Assembly: GCF_003612565.1 (NCBI RefSeq)
Contig: NZ_RAZG01000041.1
Coordinates: 1-35,587, forward strand
DNA from: Roseburia sp. 1XD42-69
GTDB lineage: Bacteria; Bacillota; Clostridia; Lachnospirales; Lachnospiraceae
DNA length: 35,587 nt
Direction: 5' to 3'
Of this stretch, positions 6,370-15,029 are shown one piece after another. Each line of letters starts with the position of its first letter. Positions within the stretch are counted from its first letter, which is position 1. The translations under genes and the position numbers were made by a program. A model generated the notes under the pieces. It did not search any database and was not told the origin of the DNA. It was given only the letters and a program-made list of their open reading frames with translations.

Positions 6370-8850
6370 ATGGGGGGAAGAATTCGGAGGTATTTGTGCA
6401 GTTTTGTTTTTGCAGCAATAATATTCTGCAGTGTGCAGTATAAGGTGTGTGCAGAGGAAGGGGAAGCCCTTGTCACAACGTCAGAGGCGTTTATGGATGC
6501 TTTGAGACAGAATAAAAGTACCATTACCGTAAGTGGTGAAATTACGGTTGACAATGGGGCGGAGACGGACGGCCGTATGCGCCCGGTAATGATTCCTGCG
6601 GGTACCCAGATACAGGGAGTGGCAGGAAGCAAAATTTGTTTTCGCAGCCCAGTCCAGATACAGGGGGACGGTGTGTGTTTTAAAGACATTGGAATGGAGT
6701 TTACTTCCAGCAATGCATTGGGAAGCGTTCCCCACAGGGAAATTTTTCTCGCAGGGCACAGCCTGATTTTAGACAACGTGGCCACTTACCGTCGGGGAGG
6801 AGATAATCCTTTGTTGGGGACGGAGGACGAACTGCTTCCCACTGTGTATTCCGGGGGCTTCACCGGGACACAGAACGGGGCAAATGCTTCCCTGACTGTG
6901 AGAAACTCTAAGGAAAAGACGATGTTTCAGGGGATCTACTTAGGTCATGGAGCGGAATATGACAATAAGTCTGTCTATCAGGGAAATGCTGTGCTTTCTA
7001 TGGATGCCAGAGCAACCATCCGGGGTGCTGTGGATGCTTCCCTAAACAGCAAGGCGGAAATCTTTTTTTCTGGGGAGTCAATAAATAATTATGGTCAAGC
7101 AAAAGAGGTAATCGGGAATCAAAATACCACAGTTACATTGGCAAAAATCGCCATTGAAAATGCAGTTATGAGGAATTTAGGCAATCTTGTGCTGAGAGAG
7201 GAAGCATATCTGTCCCTGAGAGAAGCAGGTCTGGGAAATGTTACTTTAAACGGCACGGGATGTCTGGATTTAAATCCTATCCCGGGTGATACTGTGATTT
7301 CCGGAAATTTTGCAGGGTCAGGGCAGGCAAATCAGCGGGGAATTCTTGTTCTGAATCAGCAAGGCTCCGTTGCCATTGGAGGAAATATAACTGGGAGTAC
7401 ACAATTTCAGACAAAAGACCGCAATTTCCCAGGAATACTTACTGTGGGAAAAGCGTATATTACCGCTAACCGCGGGGCGTCAACGGAGAACAATTTTGTG
7501 CTTGCCCAAAAAACCATGGATAATGGCTTTAAGCTGAGATATACCGGCCGAAGCTGGATCGGGGAAAGGCAGCAGTCTGAAGACATCAGTATTGGCAAAA
7601 TTGAAATTCTCTCCGCACCGGAGAGAGTTGACTTGGGGCAGATTATGGAGCCTGAAGATGGCAGTATTGCCAATGAAGGGGTGTATTTTGAAGTTAAATG
7701 GTATAACGGAAGCGGGGAAGTTTTAAGTAACGAAGTGGCGGAAGAATACTATTTTTATGACGTTGATTATGTAATTCCCATAAAGACGGAGTACTGGATA
7801 TCTGATGAGCCGGATGTTCTGGGGAAAACAGACTGGGGACAGCAGGTTTATCTCACCCCGTCAGCCATATTTCCGGGCAGATATTGCCTTCAGGCAGGAC
7901 CAGAGGCACAGCCGGGAGATTACACATTTTTGTTTTGCAGTGAGTATTGTGAAAGCGTTCCGGTTACGGTTGCAGATGTGAAAGCATTAAAAAATACAGT
8001 GGGAAAAGAGCAGCGTGTGATTTTCTATGGAGGGAATACCGTTGAGCCGGGAGTACCGGAACAGCCGGGGACTCCAGGAAACCCGGCTGCGCCGGAGGGG
8101 CATACACATGTATATAATGAAGTCCTGGCAACACCGGCGGGATGTACGGAAAAAGGGACTAAGACTTACAGTTGTGTATGCGGAGATACCTATACAGAAT
8201 ATTTTCCTGTACTGGGGCATAAATATGTGGAAAGCAAGACACCTGCAACACTTCAAAACAACGGAGGTGTAAGGCGGGTATGCAGTGTCTGCGGTTTTTC
8301 CAGTGATGTGGCGGATTTTTTGCGTATAAAGGAAGTTGTATTAAATAAGACGGATTATATCTGGAACGGCAGAGTAAAGACGCCTTCTGTGGCGGTTATT
8401 GACAGTGCGGGTAATCAGCTCATGTTAGGCAGAAATTATACGGTTTCCTATTCCAAAGGAAGGAAAAATCCGGGAGTGTACACAGTGACCATAACTTTTA
8501 CCGGAAATTACAGCGGAAAGGTGACTAAGACATTTACCATAAGGCCCAAGGGCACCAGTCTTGTAAAACTCAGGGGAAAATCCAAAGGATTTCAGGCTCT
8601 GTGGAAAAAGCAGTCATCCCAGACCAGTGGTTATCAGATCCAATACTGTATGGAAAAGAGTTTTAAAGGCAAAACGGCTAAAGCCGTAAAAATAAAGAAA
8701 AATACCGCCGTGAAAAAGGATATATTAAAGTTAAAGGCAAAGAAAAAATATTACGTGAGAATTCGGACTTACAAGACGGTTAAAGTGAATGGAAATAGTA
8801 AAACCCTGTATTCTGACTGGTCTAAAGTTAAAACGGTGGGGACAAAATAG
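6370..8850 (+). CDS. Large secreted surface protein with Cys-rich and Fn3-like modules
   Basis: The 826-residue protein starts with a signal peptide (charged RIRR, hydrophobic core, likely cleavage after YKVCA or shortly beyond). Residues about 30-400 are rich in short beta strands, with repeated N/G turns typical of a pectate-lyase-like right-handed beta-helix. About 545-640 include a Pro-rich linker and a module with paired cysteines: CTEKGTKTYSCVCGDTY and RRVCSVCGF, seen in many Lachnospiraceae adhesins. About 655-730 is an Ig-like domain (ending FTIRPKG), followed by a Lys-rich fibronectin-III-like C-terminus ending YSDWSKVKTVGTK. No sortase motif or anchor helix is visible, so attachment may be non-covalent through the basic tail. 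Probable adhesin or polysaccharide-interacting protein; no catalytic site was identified. Confidence 0.75.
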   Translation: MGGRIRRYLCSFVFAAIIFCSVQYKVCAEEGEALVTTSEAFMDALRQNKSTITVSGEITVDNGAETDGRMRPVMIPAGTQIQGVAGSKICFRSPVQIQGDGVCFKDIGMEFTSSNALGSVPHREIFLAGHSLILDNVATYRRGGDNPLLGTEDELLPTVYSGGFTGTQNGANASLTVRNSKEKTMFQGIYLGHGAEYDNKSVYQGNAVLSMDARATIRGAVDASLNSKAEIFFSGESINNYGQAKEVIGNQNTTVTLAKIAIENAVMRNLGNLVLREEAYLSLREAGLGNVTLNGTGCLDLNPIPGDTVISGNFAGSGQANQRGILVLNQQGSVAIGGNITGSTQFQTKDRNFPGILTVGKAYITANRGASTENNFVLAQKTMDNGFKLRYTGRSWIGERQQSEDISIGKIEILSAPERVDLGQIMEPEDGSIANEGVYFEVKWYNGSGEVLSNEVAEEYYFYDVDYVIPIKTEYWISDEPDVLGKTDWGQQVYLTPSAIFPGRYCLQAGPEAQPGDYTFLFCSEYCESVPVTVADVKALKNTVGKEQRVIFYGGNTVEPGVPEQPGTPGNPAAPEGHTHVYNEVLATPAGCTEKGTKTYSCVCGDTYTEYFPVLGHKYVESKTPATLQNNGGVRRVCSVCGFSSDVADFLRIKEVVLNKTDYIWNGRVKTPSVAVIDSAGNQLMLGRNYTVSYSKGRKNPGVYTVTITFTGNYSGKVTKTFTIRPKGTSLVKLRGKSKGFQALWKKQSSQTSGYQIQYCMEKSFKGKTAKAVKIKKNTAVKKDILKLKAKKKYYVRIRTYKTVKVNGNSKTLYSDWSKVKTVGTK

Positions 8851-8903
8851 GGGAAAAAATATTACAGTAGGCATTGGAAAGGAACTGGAATTAAGTTTCT
8901 TTC

Positions 8904-8950
8904 TAATGCTCTTTTTTAATGCTAAAAAAGGAAATTCGTGGTATAATGCT
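8904..8950 (+). promoter_or_regulatory. Promoter region of chemoreceptor gene
   Basis: A perfect TATAAT lies at 8942-8947, 61 bp before the start codon; no good -35 is present at 17 bp. The heptamer TAATGCT occurs at 8904-8910, 8917-8923 and 8944-8950, the last overlapping the -10, so an activator or repressor may act here. Confidence 0.55.
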
Positions 8951-9008
8951 TTTCATAGGGATAAGGTAAGACTAAATTTATAGCAGGATTGGAAAGGAAG
9001 AACTTATC

Positions 9009-10883
9009 ATGAAGAAAATTTTTACAAACCGCCTTTTTATTTACATGCTGACTGCTTTTTTAATTACAGTTACCGCAATTTTTGTTTTGCAGACAGTTGT
9101 AAGCCAGGGAAGCAATACAGATTCCAGCCATGCAAAATTGGAGGATGTAAAATTAAAGCTGGAAGGAAACCAAGAGAATATTGAAAGGCTGACGAAAAAT
9201 CTCAGCGAGGATAATCTGGCTAAAACAAGGGCATTTGCAGATATGATTGCCGCAGACAGTTCACTTACTAAAGATGCGGCCAAAATGGAAGAGATAAAAA
9301 GCAGGCTGATGGTGAATGAGCTTCACGTGATTGATGAGAATGGAATTATTACAGAGAGTACGATAGATACATATGTGGGATTTGACATGAAAAGCGGGGA
9401 ACAGTCCAATGCATTTATGGTAATTGTGGACGACCCTTCCATTGAACTTGTGCAGGAACCCCAGGTGAATGTTGCAGAAGGTGTGGTTATGCAGTACATA
9501 GGCGTGGCAAGAAAGGATGCGCCGGGATTGGTCCAGGTAGGGGTTCGGCCCGAAGTGCTGGAAGAGACCCTTGCAGGTACGGGACTTAATGTAGTTTTAA
9601 AAGAGATTGATTTTGGCGAGAAGGGATATGTGTATGCCATCGACAAGGAGAGCGGGGAGATTTTAGCTCATGAGAATGACGCATTGATTGGAACAGCTGC
9701 AAAAGAAGCAGGATTCCCGGATGGATTGACAGGAAAAGGAAGGGCTGTGATTGACGGGAAAAGAGGGTATTATGTGGCGGAGGAATATGAGGGCCAGATT
9801 ATCGGAACATTTCTCCCGTCAGGGGAGTATTACGCCCAGAGGAACAGCCAGACACTTGTGGTGCTTTTAAGTCTTGCCATTATTTTTGGACTTTTGCTTT
9901 ATATGATAAACAAAATGGTTGATGAGAAGATTGTGCGGGGTATTAATCAGATTACGGACTCCATGAAAGAAATTGCGGAGGGGAATTTTGAAATCAGCGT
10001 TGACGTAAAGGGAAATCCGGAATTTATACAGCTTTCTGACAGCATAAATAAAATGGTGGACAGTATTTGCCAGAATATGAGTGAAAATGATAAACTTTTG
10101 GGCCAGCAGAAAGAGGATGTGGAAAGCAACCGGGTTTTAATTCAGAATATCAAAGACGTATGTACGGATTTGAACCGTATTTCAGGGGAGACATTGGAAA
10201 ATGCAGACCACATGTACAATGGAACCGGGGAACAGGAAAAGGCTGTGGAGGATTTAAAACAGATAATGGAGAAGCTTATGCAGGAACTGGAGAACAGTGT
10301 GAAGGTTTCTGTCCATGTTTCCCAGGGAACGGGAGAAACCACAGAAAAAATTGCCCAGACAAATTCCCAGATGAGCCTTTTGAAAGATTCCATGCAGGAA
10401 ATCAGCGATATGTCCCTGGAGATTGAAAAAATTATCGATGAGATTAATTCCATTGCACAGCAGACCAATATGCTTTCCTTAAACGCTTCCATCGAGGCGG
10501 CCAGGGCAGGAGAAATGGGGAAAGGATTTGCTGTTGTGGCAACCCAGGTGGGAGAGCTTGCAGCCAGAAGCGCCCAGGCTGCAAAGGAAACGAATGAATT
10601 GATTACAAATTCCATCAATGCCGTGGAGAACGGCAAAGAAATCACAAACCGCACAGCGGAAGCCTTTCATATTGTAGTGGAGAATATCAGGGAGGCAAAC
10701 AGTGATATGGACAGGATTACCGGCATGGTACGGGAGAATATGGGAATTGTGACAAATGCGGTAAGCCAGATTGACAGAATTTCAGATGTGGTGGAGCAGA
10801 ATGTGGAGATTTCCCACAATACCAAGCAGGCGTCTTCCAATATGGCAGAAGTTACCGGAAAACTGCTGGAGATTGTAGAGTAA
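9009..10883 (+). CDS. Methyl-accepting chemotaxis protein
   Basis: The 624-residue membrane receptor has a first membrane helix at about residues 8-29, an extracellular Cache-like sensor domain to about 280 (with [10 protein letters not shown] and an [19 protein letters not shown] strand typical of dCache), a second helix at about 282-300, a HAMP linker (about 305-360) and a long cytoplasmic coiled coil. The conserved hairpin tip that contacts CheA and CheW is at about 476-515 ([20 protein letters not shown], then [11 protein letters not shown]). It would report an extracellular small ligand to the chemotaxis kinase. No che genes are in the window. It stands alone, with its own promoter and a terminator. 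An FliD-like gene at 34.7 kb hints at a motile relative, but this is weak. Confidence 0.95.
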   Translation: MKKIFTNRLFIYMLTAFLITVTAIFVLQTVVSQGSNTDSSHAKLEDVKLKLEGNQENIERLTKNLSEDNLAKTRAFADMIAADSSLTKDAAKMEEIKSRLMVNELHVIDENGIITESTIDTYVGFDMKSGEQSNAFMVIVDDPSIELVQEPQVNVAEGVVMQYIGVARKDAPGLVQVGVRPEVLEETLAGTGLNVVLKEIDFGEKGYVYAIDKESGEILAHENDALIGTAAKEAGFPDGLTGKGRAVIDGKRGYYVAEEYEGQIIGTFLPSGEYYAQRNSQTLVVLLSLAIIFGLLLYMINKMVDEKIVRGINQITDSMKEIAEGNFEISVDVKGNPEFIQLSDSINKMVDSICQNMSENDKLLGQQKEDVESNRVLIQNIKDVCTDLNRISGETLENADHMYNGTGEQEKAVEDLKQIMEKLMQELENSVKVSVHVSQGTGETTEKIAQTNSQMSLLKDSMQEISDMSLEIEKIIDEINSIAQQTNMLSLNASIEAARAGEMGKGFAVVATQVGELAARSAQAAKETNELITNSINAVENGKEITNRTAEAFHIVVENIREANSDMDRITGMVRENMGIVTNAVSQIDRISDVVEQNVEISHNTKQASSNMAEVTGKLLEIVE

Positions 10884-10897
10884 AAAACGTGATATAT

Positions 10898-10929
10898 AAA
10901 AAGGCCTTGTGTTTTGCAGGGCTTTTTTT
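10898..10929 (+). terminator. Probable terminator after chemoreceptor
   Basis: AAAAAGGCCTTG and CAGGGCTTTTTTT form an imperfect hairpin ending in a T run, 15-45 bases after the stop codon. Confidence 0.65.
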
Positions 10930-11060
10930 GCGGAGAACTCACAGAGGAATGCAGCGTTGGGGATTTCCATTCCAAATGAATTTAAGGCGGCGGCAAAAAG
11001 GTAATTTCTTAACTTTTCACCAAAATAAAACAAAATATGCCACAACCAACAATATGAATA

Positions 11061-11112
11061 GAAAGCACCTTACCCTATAATAAAACCAGGAAAAGAGCAG
11101 GGAGGTGCTTTC
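11061..11112 (+). promoter_or_regulatory. chbP promoter flanked by a perfect inverted repeat
   Basis: TATAAT at 11076-11081 is the likely -10 of the chitobiose phosphorylase operon. It lies between GAAAGCACCT (11061-11070) and AGGTGCTTTC (11103-11112), a perfect 10-bp inverted repeat with centres 42 bp apart; the right arm overlaps the ribosome binding site. Read as an operator for a dimeric or looping regulator. No consensus -35 is seen, consistent with activation. Confidence 0.5.
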
Positions 11113-11113
11113 G

Positions 11114-13504
11114 ATGCGTTATGGGTATTTTGACAATGAAAAGAGGGAATACGTGATTGAAAAGGTGGATTTGCCCACATCCTGGACAAATTACCTGGGG
11201 GTGGAAGATACCTGTGTGGTGGTAAACCACACGGCAGGGGGATATATGTTTTATAAAACTCCGGAGTATCACAGGGTTACAAGATTTCGGGGAAACAGCG
11301 TCCCCATGGACAGGCCCGGCCATTATGTGTATATCAGGGACAATGAGACAAAAGATTACTGGAGCGTTTCCTGGCAGCCGGTGGGGAAACCTTTGGATAA
11401 GGCGAAATATACCTGCCGCCATGGAATGTCCTATACCGTCTATGAGTGTGAATATGAAAAGATAAAGGCAAGCCAGAAATTGTCGGTTCCCATGGGGGAT
11501 GATGTGGAATTGTGGGATGTGACACTGGAAAATACCGACGATAAGGAGAGGGATTTAAGTATTTTCAGCTATGCGGAATTTTCGTTTCATCACATTATGA
11601 TAGACAATCAGAATTTTCAAATGAGTATGTACTGTGCCGGCTCCTCCTATGAGGACGGGATCATAGAGTATGACTTATTTTATGAGGAGTTTGGCTTCCA
11701 GTATTTTACGGCAGACTTTAAGCCCGACGGCTATGACTGCCTGAGGGACAAATTTATCGGGAATTACCGCACGGAGGACAACCCGGAGGCGGTGGAAAAG
11801 GGAATATGTTTTGGTTCCAAAGAGCTTGGAAATAACCACTGTGCCTCCCTGCAGAAAAATATTGTATTGAAACCAGGGGAAAAGGTTCGGATGATTTTTC
11901 TTTTAGGAGAAGGAAACCGGGATGCAGGGAGAAAAATGCGGGAAAAGTATGGGGAGTTTTCCCAGGTGGATAAAGCCTATGAGAAACTTCAGGATTTCTG
12001 GCAGGACAAATTTGAAAAGCTCCAGATTCAAACCCCAAATGAGGGCATGAATACCTTAATCAACACCTGGACGCTGTATCAGGCGGAAATTAATGTCATG
12101 TTTTCCAGGTTTGCCTCCTTTGTGGAAGTGGGGGGCAGAACGGGCCTTGGCTACCGGGATACAGCCCAGGATGCCATGACGATTCCCCACTCCAATCCGG
12201 GAATGTGTAAAAAAAGGATTGTGCAGCTCTTAAAGGGTCTTGTATCCCAAGGGTACGGGCTGCATCTCTTCCAGCCGGAGTGGTTTGAGGAGGATGAGGG
12301 AAAGAAACCTTTTCAGTCCCCTACGGTAATTCCGGAACCGGATAAAAATGACAGAATTCACGGTATCAAAGACGCATGTTCCGGCGACGCCCTGTGGCTT
12401 GTAAGCGCAGTGGCGGAATATGTAAAAGAAACCGGGGAAATGGAGTTTTTAAATGAAAAAGTCACCTACGCAGACGAAGGGGAAGATACGGTATATGACC
12501 ATTTAAAAACCATTCTTGATTTTTCCGCCAGGGAAGTAGGGGCAAGGGGTATCTGCAAGGGCCTGCGGGCGGATTGGAATGACTGCCTAAACCTGGGAGG
12601 GGGAGAGAGCGCTATGGTATCTTTCCTGCATTACTGGGCATTGCAGAATTTTGTGGAACTGGCAGCATACCTTGGCCGGGAGGATGATGTGAAAAAGTAC
12701 AGAGAATGTGCCGACAGGGTAAAAGAAGCCTGTGACAGGGAACTTTGGGACGGAAAGTGGTATATCCGGGGAATAACGAAGAACGGAAGGAAAATCGGAA
12801 CAAAGGAAGATGAGGAAGGGAAAGTGCATTTGGAGTCCAATACGTGGGCTGTGCTTTCCGGGGCCGCTCCAAAAGAGAAAGGGATCTCTGCTATGGACAG
12901 TGTGGAGGAATATCTCTATACTCAGTACGGGCTTTTGTTAAATGCACCTTCCTATACAAAGCCCGACGACGATATTGGTTTTGTCACACGGGTGTATCCG
13001 GGGCTTAAGGAGAACGGGGCTGTATTTTCCCATCCAAATCCCTGGGCCTGGGCGGCGGAGTGCAAACTTGGCAGGGGAGATAAGGCCATGAAGTTTTATG
13101 ATGCCCTGTGCCCTTATTTTCAAAATGACATGATAGAGACACGGGAAGCGGAACCTTATTCGTACTGCCAGTTTATTATGGGGAAAGACCACACGGCATT
13201 TGGAAGAGCAAGACACCCCTTTATGACAGGTTCCGGGGGCTGGGCTTATTTTTCCGCCACCAGGTATATTCTTGGGATAAGGCCTCAGATGGATTATCTT
13301 GAAATAGACCCGTGTATACCAGGAGAGTGGGAAGGGTTTCAGGTAATGAGACAGTGGCGGGGAGCTTCTTATCATATTTCTGTGGAAAATCCTTTGGGAA
13401 TTATGACGGGGGTAAAAGAAATTTTACTGGACGGCAAAAAAGTGGAGAAAATCGGTGTTCAGGAAAAGGGCTCCGAACATCAGGTAAGGGTAATTATGGG
13501 ATAA
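11114..13504 (+). CDS. chbP: N,N'-diacetylchitobiose phosphorylase (GH94)
   Basis: The enzyme cleaves N,N'-diacetylchitobiose with inorganic phosphate to GlcNAc-1-phosphate and GlcNAc (EC 2.4.1.280), in the cytosol. At 796 residues it is the expected length. The start MRYGYFDN matches the start of the characterised Vibrio enzyme, as do NYLGVEDTC, DRPGHYVYIRD, EVGGRTGLGYRDTAQDA and KGLRADWNDCLNLGGGES. The catalytic acid is the first Asp of ADWND (Asp487 here). A GTG nine bases upstream is possible, but it lies within the GGGAGGTG ribosome binding site, so the ATG at 11114 is preferred. The mutase gene follows after 12 bp and consumes the GlcNAc-1-P. Cellobiose phosphorylase is the main alternative, but the resemblance to ChbP and the nag genes favour chitobiose. 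Confidence 0.92.
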   Translation: MRYGYFDNEKREYVIEKVDLPTSWTNYLGVEDTCVVVNHTAGGYMFYKTPEYHRVTRFRGNSVPMDRPGHYVYIRDNETKDYWSVSWQPVGKPLDKAKYTCRHGMSYTVYECEYEKIKASQKLSVPMGDDVELWDVTLENTDDKERDLSIFSYAEFSFHHIMIDNQNFQMSMYCAGSSYEDGIIEYDLFYEEFGFQYFTADFKPDGYDCLRDKFIGNYRTEDNPEAVEKGICFGSKELGNNHCASLQKNIVLKPGEKVRMIFLLGEGNRDAGRKMREKYGEFSQVDKAYEKLQDFWQDKFEKLQIQTPNEGMNTLINTWTLYQAEINVMFSRFASFVEVGGRTGLGYRDTAQDAMTIPHSNPGMCKKRIVQLLKGLVSQGYGLHLFQPEWFEEDEGKKPFQSPTVIPEPDKNDRIHGIKDACSGDALWLVSAVAEYVKETGEMEFLNEKVTYADEGEDTVYDHLKTILDFSAREVGARGICKGLRADWNDCLNLGGGESAMVSFLHYWALQNFVELAAYLGREDDVKKYRECADRVKEACDRELWDGKWYIRGITKNGRKIGTKEDEEGKVHLESNTWAVLSGAAPKEKGISAMDSVEEYLYTQYGLLLNAPSYTKPDDDIGFVTRVYPGLKENGAVFSHPNPWAWAAECKLGRGDKAMKFYDALCPYFQNDMIETREAEPYSYCQFIMGKDHTAFGRARHPFMTGSGGWAYFSATRYILGIRPQMDYLEIDPCIPGEWEGFQVMRQWRGASYHISVENPLGIMTGVKEILLDGKKVEKIGVQEKGSEHQVRVIMG

Positions 13505-13516
13505 GGGAGGTAAATT

Positions 13517-14929
13517 ATGATAGAATTCGGTACAGGGGGCTGGAGAGCCATTATTGGAGATGAATTTACAAAAGCAAACATAAAGCTTTTGGCAAAGGCA
13601 ATGTGTAAAAAGATGAAGGCGGAAGGCGTGGAGTTACATATTGTTTTGGGTTATGACAGAAGGTTTCTGGCAAAAGAGGCCATGCAGTGGGCGGCGGAGG
13701 TTTTTGCCGCAGAGGGGATTAAAGCTTACTTGATTAACAAATCTTCTCCCACACCCCTGATTATGTTTTATACCATGAAACATGGACTGGACTATGGAAT
13801 GATGGTAACGGCAAGCCACAACCCGGCAATCTATAACGGAATAAAAGTCTTTACCAAAGGGGGAAGGGATGCGGAGGAGACCCAGACAAGAAATATTGAG
13901 GGATATATCCGTGAAATCGAAAAAGAGCCTGTGGAGAGCATGGAATATGCCAAGGGGGTGGAGGCAGGACTGATTGAAGAAATCTATCCCCTGAATGAAT
14001 ATCTGGATAACATTATTGATGCAGTGGATATGGGGGCCATACGTCAGGCGGGGCTTAAGATTGCCATTGACCCAATGTACGGCGTAAGTGAAACCTCCTT
14101 AAAGACTATATTATTAACGGCAAGGTGCGATGTACAGATGATTCATGAAAGGCATGACACTTTGTTTGGGGGGAAACTGCCCTCACCTTCCGCCGCTACC
14201 CTTAGAAGGCTTCAAACCTTTGTCATCGACCAGAAATGCGATATCGGGCTGGCTACGGACGGGGATGCTGACCGCATCGGAGTAATTGACGATACCGGAA
14301 GATTTCTTCACCCCAATGATATTTTGGTGCTCCTTTATTATTATGTGGTGAAATACAAAGGCTGGAGCGGGCCTGTGGTGAGAAATCTGGCCACCACCCA
14401 TCTGCTTGACAAAGTGGCGGAGAGCTTTGGACAGAAATGTTATGAGGTTCCTGTGGGATTTAAGCATATCTCTGCCAAAATGGCGGAAGTAGATGCTATT
14501 ATCGGAGGAGAGTCCTCAGGAGGACTTACGGTAAAAGGCCATATTAACGGAAAAGACGGGGTTTATGCGGCAGCCCTTCTTGTGGAAATGATTGCAGTGA
14601 CAGGAAAACGCCTGTCGGAAATCTATCAGATGATAGAGGAGGAATGCGGAACGATATATATGGAGGAGCGGGACTACAAATTTTCCCAGGAGAAAAAAGC
14701 TGCGATGCAGAATATTCTTATGGAGGAGAAAAAAGTCCCGGAGATTCCCTATGAAGTAGAGCATATTTCTTACATGGACGGGTGCAAGATTTACTTTAAA
14801 AACGGGGGCTGGGTCGTTGCCAGATTTTCTGGTACGGAGCCCTTGCTGCGAATCTTTTGTGAGATGCCGGGAAAAGAGGATGCCGAGAAAATAAGCAATA
14901 TATACGAAGAATTTTTAGGCTTAAAATAA
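13517..14929 (+). CDS. Phosphohexomutase, probable GlcNAc-1-P/GlcNAc-6-P mutase
   Basis: A 470-residue alpha-D-phosphohexomutase with all four signature elements: the phosphoserine loop TASHNP (Ser100), metal-binding DGDADR, sugar-binding GGESSGG and the phosphate-binding RFSGTEP near the C-terminus. The family interconverts hexose-1- and hexose-6-phosphates. Because it is translationally adjacent to chitobiose phosphorylase (12 bp, GGGAGG site) and nagA/nagB lie nearby, the most likely task is GlcNAc-1-P to GlcNAc-6-P; phosphoglucomutase or phosphomannomutase activity cannot be excluded. A terminator-like hairpin follows, so chbP and this gene form a two-gene operon separate from the sensor kinase. 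Confidence 0.88.
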   Translation: MIEFGTGGWRAIIGDEFTKANIKLLAKAMCKKMKAEGVELHIVLGYDRRFLAKEAMQWAAEVFAAEGIKAYLINKSSPTPLIMFYTMKHGLDYGMMVTASHNPAIYNGIKVFTKGGRDAEETQTRNIEGYIREIEKEPVESMEYAKGVEAGLIEEIYPLNEYLDNIIDAVDMGAIRQAGLKIAIDPMYGVSETSLKTILLTARCDVQMIHERHDTLFGGKLPSPSAATLRRLQTFVIDQKCDIGLATDGDADRIGVIDDTGRFLHPNDILVLLYYYVVKYKGWSGPVVRNLATTHLLDKVAESFGQKCYEVPVGFKHISAKMAEVDAIIGGESSGGLTVKGHINGKDGVYAAALLVEMIAVTGKRLSEIYQMIEEECGTIYMEERDYKFSQEKKAAMQNILMEEKKVPEIPYEVEHISYMDGCKIYFKNGGWVVARFSGTEPLLRIFCEMPGKEDAEKISNIYEEFLGLK

Positions 14930-14936
14930 GTAATTC

Positions 14937-14980
14937 AGGCGGTTTTATGGTATGATAAACCATGAAACCGTCTCTTGTTA
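14937..14980 (+). terminator. Terminator after phosphohexomutase
   Basis: A stem of about 13 bp with two G-U pairs (14937-14950 with 14960-14973), then TCTTGTTATTT. Confidence 0.75.
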
Positions 14981-15029
14981 TTTACGCAAAAATTTATATT
15001 TATGGGATAGATGTTAAAGGAGGGGCAAA

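Noticed and set aside
6366-6785. Minus-strand reading frame over the start of the surface protein
   Set aside because: It overlaps a gene with a clear signal peptide and ribosome binding site; composition is not protein-like.
10142-10654. Long minus-strand reading frame inside the chemoreceptor gene
   Set aside because: It is antisense to the highly conserved signalling domain, has no ribosome binding site and has a low-complexity Ser-rich composition.
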